From Rhodoferax sp. (lineage in GTDB: Bacteria > Pseudomonadota > Gammaproteobacteria > Burkholderiales > Burkholderiaceae_C), in the NCBI RefSeq assembly GCF_028715765.1, contig NZ_JAQURE010000009.1:1-64000 (forward strand): a stretch of 64,000 nt of DNA. The letters are read 5' to 3'. Shown here in pieces: positions 43,402 to 52,117 of the stretch (within the stretch, counting starts at the first letter, position 1; each line of letters begins with the position of its first letter). Below the pieces are notes generated by a model that saw nothing but the letters and a program-made list of their open reading frames with translations, had not been told where the DNA came from and made no database searches. The translations under genes and the position numbers were made by a program.

Positions 43402-45045
43402 TCAAAGCGCATCAAGCCGCTGGCGTGTGGCGCTGGCCTGGGCTTGCAGCGCGGCTAGTTCTTCTGGCGGCATTTTGGCCAGCTGGCGGTAGGCCATGCC
43501 GATGCGCGGGTTGCGTTCCAGTTTGTCGGCGTTGCGCTGGTAAAAGTCCCAGTACAGCGCATTGAACGGGCAGGCAGAGTCCCCCAGGCGCTGTTTTTTG
43601 TCATAGGCGCAGCCTTTGCAGTAGTCGCTCATGCGGTCAATGTAGGCGGCGCTTGACACATAGGGTTTGGTGGCCAGCAGGCCGCCGTCGGCAAACTGGC
43701 TCATGCCCAGGGTGTTGGGCAGCTCCACCCACTCAAACGCGTCGATGTAAATACCCAAATACCAGCGGTGCAGCGCCTGCACATCCAGCCCAGCGAGCAG
43801 GGCAAAGTTGCCAATCACCATCAGACGCTGAATATGGTGCGCGTGGGCGGTTTGCAGCGAGCCGGTGATGGCGGCAGCCAAGCAGTTCATGCGCGTGTTG
43901 CCCGTCCAAAACCATTGGGGCAGCGGCCTGGTGTGTGCAAAGTAGTTGTGCGCGTCATAGCCCGGCATTTGCGCCCAGTAAATGCCGCGCACATACTCGC
44001 GCCAGCCAATCACCTGGCGGATAAAGCCTTCAGCGGCGGCCAGCTCCACGCGGCCAGCGCGCCACTCGGCCTCAACGCGCTGCACCACTTCACGCGGGTT
44101 GAGCAGTTTCACGTTCATCACAAAAGAGAGCAGGCTGTGGAACAACCGCATGGCTTTGCGGCTCATGGCATCTTCATAGTCGCCAAAGTGGGGCAGGGCG
44201 TGGGTGATGAAGTGGTCAAGCTGCTGCAAGGCCTCCAAGCGGTTCAGGGGCCAGCGGAAGTTGGCAGCATTGGGCTCGCCAAAGCTCTGTACGCCTGCGG
44301 CTTGAATGCTGGCCCACAGGGCGCTGTGGTCGTGCTGCGGGCGCAAATCGGGTGGCTCGGGGGGTGAGCCTTTCCAGGGCTTGCGGTTCTCGGCGTCAAA
44401 GTTCCATTGGCCACCGGCGGGCTTGTCGGCCCCGTCAATCAGCACGCGGTGGCGTTTGCGCATGTGGCGGTAAAAGGTCTCCATCAGCCACTGCTTGCGC
44501 CCAGCAAACAGCTCTGCCACTTCATGGCGCTGGGTGTAGAAGTGTTCGCTGTCAACGCCGCAACTGCTGGCGTTGATGTCAACGCGCTGACCCTCATTGC
44601 TATTAATAGCAGAGCTGCTTGCGCTTATTCCATATGGTCTAGAGGCACAAAACGCTTGCAATTGTTGGTCTAGGCGGTATTCGTCGGGGTCTTGGTATTG
44701 AAACACCTGCACGCCGTAGTGGCGGATGAGGGCGCTCAAGTTGTCCGTCAGGCTTTGGGTGTTGGCCGCGTCGTCAATGGCCAGGTAATGCACGCGGTGG
44801 CCAGTCTCGCGCAGCAGCTGTGCCAGCGCGCGCATGCCAGCAAAAATGGCGATGATTTTTTGCGCATGGTGCAACACGTAGTCAGTTTCCTGGCGCATCT
44901 CCATCAGCACGTAGATCACGCTGGTGTCTGCTTTTGAAAACCAGCTGTGCAGCGGGTTGAGCTGGTCGCCCAGAATCAGCCGCAGGGTGTGGGCTGGGGC
45001 TGGCGCTGGATAGGGGGCAAGGTTTGCTTTCACGGTCACGGTCAC
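43402..45045 (-). CDS. FeS-type bacterial cryptochrome / (6-4) photolyase (PhrB/CryB family)
   Basis: A 547-residue flavoprotein of the FeS-BCP group. It has the N-terminal antenna-binding domain (LRLILGDQLNPLHSWF), the FAD-binding helical domain, and four cluster cysteines C388, C476, C479 and C492. Their spacing (88, 3, 13) is identical to that of Agrobacterium PhrB. Expected role: light-driven (6-4) photoproduct repair or light signalling. Residues ~132-151 are encoded by a well-preserved palindromic repeat copy. They are followed by about ten unusual residues before VDSEHFYTQRHEV, so the linker between domains is lengthened. The start is GTG at 45045. Last gene of a unit with Cry-DASH and DUF2256. 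Confidence 0.92.
   Translation of the reverse strand: MTVTVKANLAPYPAPAPAHTLRLILGDQLNPLHSWFSKADTSVIYVLMEMRQETDYVLHHAQKIIAIFAGMRALAQLLRETGHRVHYLAIDDAANTQSLTDNLSALIRHYGVQVFQYQDPDEYRLDQQLQAFCASRPYGISASSSAINSNEGQRVDINASSCGVDSEHFYTQRHEVAELFAGRKQWLMETFYRHMRKRHRVLIDGADKPAGGQWNFDAENRKPWKGSPPEPPDLRPQHDHSALWASIQAAGVQSFGEPNAANFRWPLNRLEALQQLDHFITHALPHFGDYEDAMSRKAMRLFHSLLSFVMNVKLLNPREVVQRVEAEWRAGRVELAAAEGFIRQVIGWREYVRGIYWAQMPGYDAHNYFAHTRPLPQWFWTGNTRMNCLAAAITGSLQTAHAHHIQRLMVIGNFALLAGLDVQALHRWYLGIYIDAFEWVELPNTLGMSQFADGGLLATKPYVSSAAYIDRMSDYCKGCAYDKKQRLGDSACPFNALYWDFYQRNADKLERNPRIGMAYRQLAKMPPEELAALQAQASATRQRLDAL
44596..44652 (+). repeat. palindromic interspersed repeat inside the FeS cryptochrome gene
   Basis: A forward copy with AGCTGCTTGCGCTTATTCCA and TGGTCTAGAGGCACAAAA intact. 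It is antisense to the gene and translated as about 20 residues including SASSSAINSN. Confidence 0.85.
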
Positions 45046-45072
45046 GGTCTCACGGTCATGTTGCTCTTGGGT

Positions 45073-46386
45073 TCAAACTTGTTGCCACAGCTTTTGGTAG
45101 CGCTGATCCGGGTCATGGTCATGCGCCTGTTTGGCCACGTTGAAGCGGCGCCCGCCACGTGGGTCGCATCCCATGCCGGCAATGTAGAGCCAGTTGCCTT
45201 GGTTGTTGTACACATCGTAGTCAAACAACTGCGCCTCAAACCAGGCGGCACCAGCGCGCCAGTCGCCACCCAACTCATGAATCAAATAGCTCGCTGCCAC
45301 CTGGCGCAGGCGGTTGGACAAGTAGCCGGTAGCCAGCAGTTCATGCATGGCCGCGTCCACCAGGGGTTCCCCCGTGCGGCCCAGGCACCAGCGGGTGAAT
45401 TGCGCCGGGTCGTGGTGCACCGGCGGCACTTTGTCGCGCAGGCCGCGGTACCTGAACAAGGTGTCGCCATGCTGCAGGTGCAAAAACCGGAAGTAGTCGC
45501 GCCACAGCAGTTCTTTTTGCAGCCATTCGGTGCCCTCGTTGGTGCCATGCGTGTGCTCAAAGTCAACCATCGACTGGTGCAGCCGGCGCACCGACAGCGC
45601 GCCAGAGGCCAGCCAGAGTGACACTTTGCTGGAAAAGTCTGTGCCTGTGAGCCCGTTGCGCGTGGCTTTGTAGCGGGGCGGCAAGTTGGACGCAAAGTAG
45701 CGTGCCAGGTGGCCAAGTGCGGCACGCTCGCCCCCGGCAAAGTCGCCCAGCCAATAGGGCACGCTGCTGCGTGGCTCGAGAGTGATGTCGCCCAGCTTGG
45801 CCAGTGCCTGCGCCAGGTTGACGCAGGCATAGCCGTGCGCGGTGCGCGGCAAGGGCGGCAGCTGGGTGGGCGCGGGCAGGGGTGCTGCCACGGGCGTGTG
45901 GGCGTGGCTGAGTGCCTGGCAAAACTGGGTGTAAACCGGGGGCAGGTCTGGCACTTTGAAGGGCAGAGCGGCGGGCTCAAACAGGCTGGACTGCCAGTGG
46001 CTTGCCACGTTCAACCCCGCTTGTTGCAGCCCATCAACCTCAGAGCGTTCATGGGTGGCGGCGATGTGTTCGCAGTGCACGGTGCGCACATTCAGGGCTT
46101 GGGCCAGCTTGGGCAGCATCTCACCCGGGGCGCCGTAGAGCACGGTCAAGGCACTGCCCAAGCGGCGCAGTTGTGCGTCAAGGTCTTGCAAACTGTCAAG
46201 CAAGACGCGCTGGCGGTGCACGCTGGGCTGCATCACGCCCCAGCGTGGCTCACCATTGTGGGTGGCGCTGGCACTGCCCAGGCAGTACACCGGCAGCACG
46301 GCGCTGGCTTGCGCGCAGGCTTGGGTCAAGGCCGGGTTGTCGTGCAGGCGCAGGTCGTTTCTAAACCAGTAAATCAGGGTGGTCAT
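45073..46386 (-). CDS. cryptochrome DASH
   Basis: A 437-residue member of the Cry-DASH subfamily. Diagnostic stretches are [13 protein letters not shown] at the N-terminus, [31 protein letters not shown], and [20 protein letters not shown] near the C-terminus. Cry-DASH proteins bind FAD and an antenna pterin and repair pyrimidine dimers mainly in single-stranded or looped DNA. Its start overlaps the DUF2256 stop by 4 bp. The stop lies 27 bp before the FeS cryptochrome gene, so the three form an operon. Confidence 0.95.
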   Translation of the reverse strand: MTTLIYWFRNDLRLHDNPALTQACAQASAVLPVYCLGSASATHNGEPRWGVMQPSVHRQRVLLDSLQDLDAQLRRLGSALTVLYGAPGEMLPKLAQALNVRTVHCEHIAATHERSEVDGLQQAGLNVASHWQSSLFEPAALPFKVPDLPPVYTQFCQALSHAHTPVAAPLPAPTQLPPLPRTAHGYACVNLAQALAKLGDITLEPRSSVPYWLGDFAGGERAALGHLARYFASNLPPRYKATRNGLTGTDFSSKVSLWLASGALSVRRLHQSMVDFEHTHGTNEGTEWLQKELLWRDYFRFLHLQHGDTLFRYRGLRDKVPPVHHDPAQFTRWCLGRTGEPLVDAAMHELLATGYLSNRLRQVAASYLIHELGGDWRAGAAWFEAQLFDYDVYNNQGNWLYIAGMGCDPRGGRRFNVAKQAHDHDPDQRYQKLWQQV

Positions 46387-46538
46387 GGCTGGTTTCCTGA
46401 AGGGCTAGGGCCACTGCGGCGGCAGCGCTCTGAGCAGTATTTGACGTTGTCCCAATCACGCTCCCATTTTTTACGCCAGGCAAAGGGCTTGTGGCATATG
46501 GGGCAAATTTTGCTGGGCAGGTCTGATTTCTTGCGCAT
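46383..46538 (-). CDS. DUF2256 small zinc-finger-like protein
   Basis: A 51-residue protein beginning [19 protein letters not shown] and continuing [19 protein letters not shown]. It has four cysteines in two CxxC/CxxxC pairs (C12, C15, C35, C39), the complete DUF2256 signature. The family is typically found beside cryptochrome and photolyase genes; its role is unknown, but metal and nucleic-acid binding are plausible. Its TGA overlaps the ATG of Cry-DASH, so the two are translationally coupled. Confidence 0.88.
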   Translation of the reverse strand: MRKKSDLPSKICPICHKPFAWRKKWERDWDNVKYCSERCRRSGPSPSGNQP

Positions 46539-46557
46539 GTAGATGATTTTTGTGTGC

Positions 46558-46612
46558 TAAATATGCCTCTAGAGCTTATGGATAAAGCGTAAGCAGCTAT
46601 TGAAATTGATTA
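46558..46612 (-). repeat. palindromic interspersed repeat upstream of the DUF2256/Cry-DASH unit
   Basis: A reverse copy with ATGCCTCTAGAGCTTATGGA and AAAGCGTAAGCAGCTATTGA intact. It lies between the third photolyase gene's 3' end and the DUF2256 start. Confidence 0.85.
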
Positions 46613-46705
46613 ACTTTGCTGGCAAGTGTCAGATTGACGTTGGGTGGATGGGGACGTTGCGGGTCAGCCATTGGATAGGTGGTAGTTTTGGGTACTTTGC
46701 GCTGG

Positions 46706-48307
46706 TTAGAGGGACTCATCAAACAACCCAATTTGCCGGCTGTCTGCAGCGGGCTTGCGGTTTGGGGCGCGCGTGCCACTGTCGCGCCCTTTGCGTGAGG
46801 CGTGTTTTTCCACTATGGCCGCTTTGCCTGCGCGCACCTCTGGCGCACGGCGCAGTTTGTGCAGGCGGTCTTTGGCGGCGCGGGTGGCGGCTTCCAGGTC
46901 GACGGGCGGCAGCGGCCAGGCGTCTGGTGCACCTGCTGGTGCATCGGCACACACACGCACGCCGCAGGCGGCTTGCACACTCTCAGGCATTTTCCAGGGC
47001 TCGAGCAGCCAGCTGTCGGGCACGTGGCGCAGGGCGGGGCACCAGCGGCGCACAAACAGACCGCGCGGGTCGTGGTCTTGCGCTTGCTTGACCGGGTTGT
47101 AGACGCGGGTGGTGTTGATGCCGGTGGTGCCACTTTGCATTTGCAGCTGGCTCCAGTGGATGCCGGGCTCATAGTCTAAAAATTGGCGTGCCAGCCACTG
47201 ACCCACTTCATGCCAATGCAGCCACAGCGGGTACGCTGCCACCGAGACCAGCATGGCGCGCATGCGAAAGTTGAGCCAGCCGGTGTCACGCAGCATGGCC
47301 ACGCAGGCGTCCACCATCGGCCAGCCGGTGCGCCCGGCTTGCAAGGCGGCAAAGTGGGCCGGGTTCCAGTCGGGTTCACGCAGGCCGTCGTAGCCGCGGT
47401 GCACGTTGCGCCACTCCAGCTCGGGCTCAGACTCCAACTTCTGGATGAAATGGCAGTGCCAATGCAATCGGCTCAAAAATGCCTCTAGCCCTTTTGCTTC
47501 TTGCATAGAGTGCTCTTGAAGTTGAAGCGCCTTTTGCTCGGTGGCTTGCACCACTTCGCGCAGGCTCAGGCACCCAAAGCTGAGGTACGGTGACAAGCGC
47601 GAGCAGGCCTCAGGCGCCGACAGGGGTGACGAGATGCCGCCCCGGTAATGGCGGCAGCGGTCTAGCAAAAAATCATCCAGCACGGCCAGCCCCACACTGC
47701 GCCCACCGCGCTGACGCCGGGGTGGGTCAAACGCCGCCAGCCCCAGGTCTTGTGCAGCGGGCACGGTCTGGGCGGGCCAGGGCGAGGGCTGAAACTGCAG
47801 TAGGCCCATGCCCATGCCTGCACATGCACTCGTGCCGGGGCAAGGGTGCTGTTTAGCGCTGGTGTGTGTGACCCAGTGGCTGTGCCAGAGGTTGCGGTTT
47901 TGCAGGCGGCGCACCACGCCAAACTGGGCCGACTCTTGCCACGTCACAGCGTGCCGCTGGCACCACTGGGCCACGGCCGTGTCGCGCGCATAAGTGAAAG
48001 CGTTGCCAGTTTCCTCGTGCGAAAAAAGGCCGTTGAACGGTAGCAGGGCGTGCAGTTCTGACAACACCGCAACCACGTCGCCGGTGCGCACGTGCAAGCG
48101 GCCGCCCAGGGCTTTCAGCGCACGCGCCAGCTCGCGCAAGCTCTCCAGCACAAATTCATAGTGTTGGCGAGCGGCATCGGGCTGTGCCCACAGGCCGGGC
48201 TCGATCACATACAGGCACAGCACCGGGCCGCAGGCAGCGGCTTGCATCAGCGCGGCGTGGTCGTGCAGGCGCAAGTCGCGCTTGAACCAGACCACGCTGA
48301 TGTTCAT
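46706..48307 (-). CDS. cryptochrome/photolyase family protein
   Basis: A 533-residue FAD-type photolyase homologue. Its N-terminal antenna domain is VVWFKRDLRLHDHAAL. The catalytic domain has LHWHCHFIQKLE, GRTGWPMVDACVAML, LNFRMRAMLVS and TGINTTRVYNPVKQA. It is distinct from both neighbours, being neither Cry-DASH nor the FeS type. The exact subclass and lesion cannot be fixed by eye. The C-terminus carries a basic tail of about 70 residues ending in DSRQIGLFDESL. Residues ~261-277 coincide with a degenerate repeat copy. Its start overlaps the HupE-like gene's stop as ATGA. Confidence 0.88.
   Translation of the reverse strand: MNISVVWFKRDLRLHDHAALMQAAACGPVLCLYVIEPGLWAQPDAARQHYEFVLESLRELARALKALGGRLHVRTGDVVAVLSELHALLPFNGLFSHEETGNAFTYARDTAVAQWCQRHAVTWQESAQFGVVRRLQNRNLWHSHWVTHTSAKQHPCPGTSACAGMGMGLLQFQPSPWPAQTVPAAQDLGLAAFDPPRRQRGGRSVGLAVLDDFLLDRCRHYRGGISSPLSAPEACSRLSPYLSFGCLSLREVVQATEQKALQLQEHSMQEAKGLEAFLSRLHWHCHFIQKLESEPELEWRNVHRGYDGLREPDWNPAHFAALQAGRTGWPMVDACVAMLRDTGWLNFRMRAMLVSVAAYPLWLHWHEVGQWLARQFLDYEPGIHWSQLQMQSGTTGINTTRVYNPVKQAQDHDPRGLFVRRWCPALRHVPDSWLLEPWKMPESVQAACGVRVCADAPAGAPDAWPLPPVDLEAATRAAKDRLHKLRRAPEVRAGKAAIVEKHASRKGRDSGTRAPNRKPAADSRQIGLFDESL
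47478..47525 (-). repeat. degenerate palindromic repeat copy inside the photolyase gene
   Basis: ATGCCTCTAGCCCTTTTGC and AGTGCTCTTGAAGTTGAA follow the reverse consensus loosely. In-frame translation gives a QEHSMQEAKGLEAF stretch. Confidence 0.4.
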
Positions 48308-49485
48308 AAGAGTTTCAGGTTGAAGGCGCGCTCGGCCAGCCACACCGCAGCCAGCAGCAGGGTCAGCACCGAGCCACCCACAAACACGCCGCGACGGTAA
48401 AAGCGGCTGTGCCGCAGCCAGTAAGCTGCCGGCAAAAACGCCGCCACAATGGCCAGTTGACCCACTTCCACGCCCAGGTTAAAGCCCAGCAGCGACAACA
48501 CCAGCGCCTCTTGCGGCAGGCCCAGCTCGGCCAACACGCTGGCAAAACCAAAGCCGTGGATCAGGCCAAACCCAAAGGCCATCATCCAGCGCCGCTGGGT
48601 GATGACGGGTTTGAGGTTGTTGGCCGCGGCCAGCACCACCGACAACGCAATGGTTGACTCCACCAGCCTGGACGGCAGCTCCACCAGCCGCAGTGCGGCC
48701 AGTGTCAGGGTGATGGAGTGTGCTGCGGTAAACGCCGTGACCACCCATAAAACTTCATGCAGGGCCTGGCCAAAGCTGTGCACAGCGACCCATTTGCGCT
48801 GTTCTATGACCAGTACCGCGGGCAGCAGCAGCGAGAGCAAAAACAAAATATGGTCAAACCCCATCCAGATGTGCCACACGCCTTCCACCAGGTACTGAAC
48901 AAAATGGGTGAAGCTGGAGACCGACTGTGCCTTGAAGGTCTGGCTGGGTTGCGTGGGCGACAGCACGGCGGTGTGGGTGTGGCCGTCGAGCTGCAGGCGC
49001 AGCAGGCCGCGGTGCAGGGCATCTTGGTCAAACAGCAGCTGGTAGGTCAGGTTGACATCAGCCGTGGCGCTGGGGCATTGGCCGCCTAGCTGCAGCACGG
49101 CATAGCCGCCGTCGGTGTGTTCGTCAACTTGCAGTTGCGCCACCTGCAGCGTGCAGGCGCCGCCGCGCTGCAGGCTTAAATGGGCCAGCGCCCAGCTGTT
49201 CAGGGCTGTCTGGTGCTGGCGCAGTTCGCCCCAGGTGATGTCGCCGTTGCCGTCAACGTCTAGCCCCAAGGCAAAGTCGATGTCGCGCAGGGCAATGTCC
49301 CACTGGCCGCTGAGGGTTTGCCCCTGCACGTTCAACATCAGCAAACTGTCGCTGGCTTTGTGGGCGCTGGCCGGGCCAGTCAAGCCCAGTGTCAGCCCCA
49401 GAGTAAGTGCCAGCAGGGTCAAGGTGCGGCGCACGCACAAGCGCAAGAGTGAAAGAGCGTGCGAGAAGAGGATCCGGGTGCTCAT
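48304..49485 (-). CDS. HupE/UreJ-like membrane protein with periplasmic EF-hand
   Basis: A 393-residue protein. It has a signal peptide (TLGLTLGLTGPASAH, cleavage near 41) and a periplasmic domain of ~150 residues containing a canonical EF-hand loop, D76-x-D78-x-N80-x-D82-I-x3-E87. A HupE/UreJ_2 membrane domain with about seven helices follows (HIWMGFDHILFLLSLLLP, LIHGFGFASVL). HupE-type proteins are implicated in metal transport. The EF-hand suggests calcium sensing or structural calcium. It is translationally coupled both to the upstream TPR gene and to the downstream photolyase (4-bp overlaps). Confidence 0.85.
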   Translation of the reverse strand: MSTRILFSHALSLLRLCVRRTLTLLALTLGLTLGLTGPASAHKASDSLLMLNVQGQTLSGQWDIALRDIDFALGLDVDGNGDITWGELRQHQTALNSWALAHLSLQRGGACTLQVAQLQVDEHTDGGYAVLQLGGQCPSATADVNLTYQLLFDQDALHRGLLRLQLDGHTHTAVLSPTQPSQTFKAQSVSSFTHFVQYLVEGVWHIWMGFDHILFLLSLLLPAVLVIEQRKWVAVHSFGQALHEVLWVVTAFTAAHSITLTLAALRLVELPSRLVESTIALSVVLAAANNLKPVITQRRWMMAFGFGLIHGFGFASVLAELGLPQEALVLSLLGFNLGVEVGQLAIVAAFLPAAYWLRHSRFYRRGVFVGGSVLTLLLAAVWLAERAFNLKLL

Positions 49486-50711
49486 GGTGTCAGGGTGTTG
49501 AGGGTTTGCGCCATGCTTTGCAGGCGGGTGTCTTCAAAGCCGCTGTTGCGCAGCCAGTCCAGCGCCGCCTGGGCTTGAGCCGGGGCTTGGGCGGCCAGCG
49601 CTGCCTCTAGCAAGATGCGGGCATCGCGTGGCTCGCGCTGCACTTGGTAGTTGGCCTGTGCCAGCGTCAAAGCCGCTTGGGGGTTGGCGCGCAGGTGCAT
49701 TTCAAAGCGGGCTTCTTCCGCGCGGTGGGTCACATCGCCACGCAAGCGGGCGGCTTCAAAACGGTTGGCCATGGCTTGCCGGTGGGCGGCGGCGGCGGGC
49801 AGTTTGAGCTGCTGCTCGGCTTGCGCCAGGCGCAGCAGCAGGCTGTCGGAGGCTTCCCAGGGTTTGAGCAACTGCACCACTTCAGCGGGGCGCGCCGTGT
49901 CAAGCAAAAAGTCGCTCCAGGCGGCCAGCAGGTAGCCGTCGTCCAGCCCCAGTGCCAAGGCGGCTTTGAAATGCTGCTCGGCTTGAACGGGCTGGCCGCG
50001 CCAATGCGCCACTTCACCCAGGCGGGTGTGCAGCCAAAGCTGGCTGTCCGCATCTGTGCTGACGTTCAAGGCCTGCTGCAAAGTGGCTTGGGCGCGACCC
50101 AGGTCACCGGTGTAGGCCTGCAGCAAGCCCTGACACGCACCGCCCAAGGCGGTGCGCCCCAGGCTGTGCAGGGCTTGACACACTTCACGGGCTGCCGGGT
50201 AGTTGGCCTGCACCAAAAAAATGGCACCGCGCCAGGCCTGGGCTTGCGCTAATTGTGGGTTGGCTTGCAGTGCCGCGGCAAAGTCGGCCAAGGCGGCCTC
50301 GAATTGGTGGCTGTATTGCTTGAGCTGGCCACGCACCAGCAGCAACTCAGCCGTCATGGTTTTGGCAAAGGGCTGCAGGCTGGCCTGCGCATAGCCAATG
50401 TAGCGCGGGTCGCCTTGCGCCATGGCTTGGTCAAAGTAGGCCTGTGCCAAGGCACGGGTGGCTTCGGCATCGGTTGGGGTTTGAGCCACTTGCGCACGCA
50501 AGGCAGCCAGGTGCTGGGTGGACGCATCGCCAGGCCGCGTTGGCAAGCGCGCCAAGACTTCGGCATCATCACGCGGTGTGCGTGGGGCAGCTTGGCTGTG
50601 TGGGCTGGCACACGCCAGCCCAAGGCACAGCATCAGCCCCCGGGCAATAAGCCCAGCTTGGACAAGCCTTTGAGGCGCTACAAAGTTCAATTTTTTCAGG
50701 CTGCGGTACAT
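49482..50711 (-). CDS. secreted TPR-repeat protein
   Basis: A 409-residue protein with an N-terminal hydrophobic signal (LIARGLMLCLGLACA) and then several tetratricopeptide-like repeats, such as EAALADFAAALQANPQLAQA and QAEQHFKAALALGLDDG. It is probably a periplasmic scaffold; no enzymatic motif is seen. First gene of a three-gene unit with the HupE-like protein and the photolyase, each joined by an ATGA overlap. Partnership with the HupE-like protein is likely from the coupling but otherwise unsupported. Confidence 0.82.
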   Translation of the reverse strand: MYRSLKKLNFVAPQRLVQAGLIARGLMLCLGLACASPHSQAAPRTPRDDAEVLARLPTRPGDASTQHLAALRAQVAQTPTDAEATRALAQAYFDQAMAQGDPRYIGYAQASLQPFAKTMTAELLLVRGQLKQYSHQFEAALADFAAALQANPQLAQAQAWRGAIFLVQANYPAAREVCQALHSLGRTALGGACQGLLQAYTGDLGRAQATLQQALNVSTDADSQLWLHTRLGEVAHWRGQPVQAEQHFKAALALGLDDGYLLAAWSDFLLDTARPAEVVQLLKPWEASDSLLLRLAQAEQQLKLPAAAAHRQAMANRFEAARLRGDVTHRAEEARFEMHLRANPQAALTLAQANYQVQREPRDARILLEAALAAQAPAQAQAALDWLRNSGFEDTRLQSMAQTLNTLTP

Positions 50712-50761
50712 TATTTCTGCGCTCGGTTTGGGCGTTTCATAGATTCACTTGGAGAGCTGGT

Positions 50762-50950
50762 ATGACGAAATTATTGTCTGCTTTGGTTTTGGCTGCGTTT
50801 GCCACGGGTTCTTTTGCAGCTTCTCATGGCGGTGCCATGAAAGATGCCAAGGCCATGGAAGAAAAAATGGCAGCTTGCAAAAAGATGGATGCAAAAGCTG
50901 ATGACAAGATGAAAGCTGAATGCAAAAAAATGATGGAAACCAAGAAGTAA
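50762..50950 (+). CDS. small exported Lys/Met-rich protein
   Basis: A 62-residue protein with a signal peptide (LLSALVLAAFATGSFA, cleavage after residue 19). The mature part is strongly charged, rich in Lys and Met, and contains two cysteines in MAACKKM and KAECKKM. The two-cysteine, Lys-rich layout recalls PsiF-like small periplasmic proteins, but the match is too weak to name it. GGAG lies just upstream of the ATG, and a textbook terminator follows the stop, so this is a real single-gene unit. Confidence 0.8.
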   Translation: MTKLLSALVLAAFATGSFAASHGGAMKDAKAMEEKMAACKKMDAKADDKMKAECKKMMETKK

Positions 50951-50968
50951 TTCCTGGTTGCTCACTTT

Positions 50969-50997
50969 AAAAAAACGAGCTGCGGCTCGTTTTTTTT
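50969..50997 (+). terminator. intrinsic terminator, bidirectional
   Basis: A stem ACGAGC (50975-50980), loop TGCG, GCTCGT (50985-50990), with an A-tract before and a run of T (to 50997) after it. It ends the small exported-protein gene and, read the other way, can also end the DUF3429 unit. Confidence 0.9.
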
Positions 50998-51008
50998 ATG
51001 GCTCAAAC

Positions 51009-51488
51009 TCAGGCGTTGAGCAAACTGGGTGGCGCGTTGGGCGTTAACACGTAGACCGATGCCAGGCAGGCACAGGCCACTAACGTCAGCTGCAAGCGCA
51101 GGGGGAGGTACCAAGGCGGCAAGGCCAGCACCCGTGTCAGACGCACATCTTGTCGGTATTGCGCCAAAAAACCGGCCATCAGCAAGGTGACCGCTGCACC
51201 CGGGTGCACCAGCAGCGCCGCCCAACCCAGCAAGGACGGCATCACGCTCCAGGCATACATGCCGTTCATTGATTTGCCAGCAGTGTCAGGGTGCACCATG
51301 GCAAAGCCCCAGTGCAGCGCCCCGACAAAACTCAAAATGACAGCGCCATAGCCCACCAGCATGTCTTGCCAAAAACTGCGGTGGTTTGGCTCAAGCCAGC
51401 TCACCAGCGCTGTGGCCACAAAGGGCAGCAAGCCGCCGTAGCCGAGCCAGGCCACCAGGGTGGGTCGAGAAGGGGTGGCAGTGGTCAT
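51009..51488 (-). CDS. DUF3429 family membrane protein
   Basis: A 159-residue protein with five hydrophobic helices. The family stretch FVGALHWGFAM is present near residue 57. DUF3429 proteins have no known function; they are often found near photolyase and cryptochrome genes, as here. It starts 1 bp after the DUF2237 stop on the upstream side (same strand) and is probably co-transcribed with it. Confidence 0.85.
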   Translation of the reverse strand: MTTATPSRPTLVAWLGYGGLLPFVATALVSWLEPNHRSFWQDMLVGYGAVILSFVGALHWGFAMVHPDTAGKSMNGMYAWSVMPSLLGWAALLVHPGAAVTLLMAGFLAQYRQDVRLTRVLALPPWYLPLRLQLTLVACACLASVYVLTPNAPPSLLNA

Positions 51489-51489
51489 G

Positions 51490-51864
51490 TCAGTCAGGGC
51501 TCAATTCGGTGGCATGGGCTTGCAGTTGCGCCAGTGTGACGCGCTCCAGCGCCTTGATGTGCGTGCTGCGCAATTCAACCGGCGGTGCCACCTGCGCCTG
51601 CAGTGCTTCAAGCCAGCGCAGCACGCACAAGCACCAGCGGTCACCGGGTTTGAGCCCGGCAAAGCGATGATCAGGTCGCGCTGTGATCAAGTCGTTACCC
51701 TGGGCCAGCGAGAAGTCAAGAAACTCACGCGTCATGCGGGCGCACACCACATGGGTGCCGTGGTCTTGCGCGTCGGTGTGGCAGCAGCCGTCACGAAAAT
51801 AGCCGGTGAGGGGGTCGTAAGAGCAAGGCACAAGGGGTGTGCCCAACACATTGAGTGCGGTCAT
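51490..51864 (-). CDS. DUF2237 family protein
   Basis: A 124-residue soluble protein with the family block LNVLGTPLVPCSYDPLTGYF, then RDGCCHTDAQDHGTH, VCARMTREFLDFS and PGDRWCLCVLRWLEA. Conserved cysteines suggest metal or redox chemistry; the function is unknown. The start at 51864 is taken because the 87 residues upstream in this frame are low-complexity and not part of the family. It is directly followed by DUF3429. Both families recur near photolyase loci. Confidence 0.87.
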   Translation of the reverse strand: MTALNVLGTPLVPCSYDPLTGYFRDGCCHTDAQDHGTHVVCARMTREFLDFSLAQGNDLITARPDHRFAGLKPGDRWCLCVLRWLEALQAQVAPPVELRSTHIKALERVTLAQLQAHATELSPD

Positions 51865-52117
51865 GGTGGTGAGAATGTCGAATGCGTGATGGTGATGACA
51901 TTGTGAAACAAGCGCTTGGCAAAAGGCCTGGGCACGCGCCAAACACCCCGTCAATTCATGGGCATTGGGTGGGTGTGGGTCGCAGCGGTGTGATTTTTCA
52001 GGTGCGGCTGCTGTGGGGGTGTCTCTGGCTGCCCTGGTGCTTTGGTGGCTCTGGCACGGCGCGGCGGCTGGGTCAGGTTCGCGCGCTTTTACCCCCAAAG
52101 CCCGGTCACCTGACCCA

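Noticed and set aside
45022-45058. Tandem CACGGT units suggesting an operator or CRISPR-like repeat
   Set aside because: They are mostly the Thr-Val codons at the GTG start of the FeS cryptochrome gene, too short and irregular for an array. No CRISPR repeats or cas genes are present anywhere.
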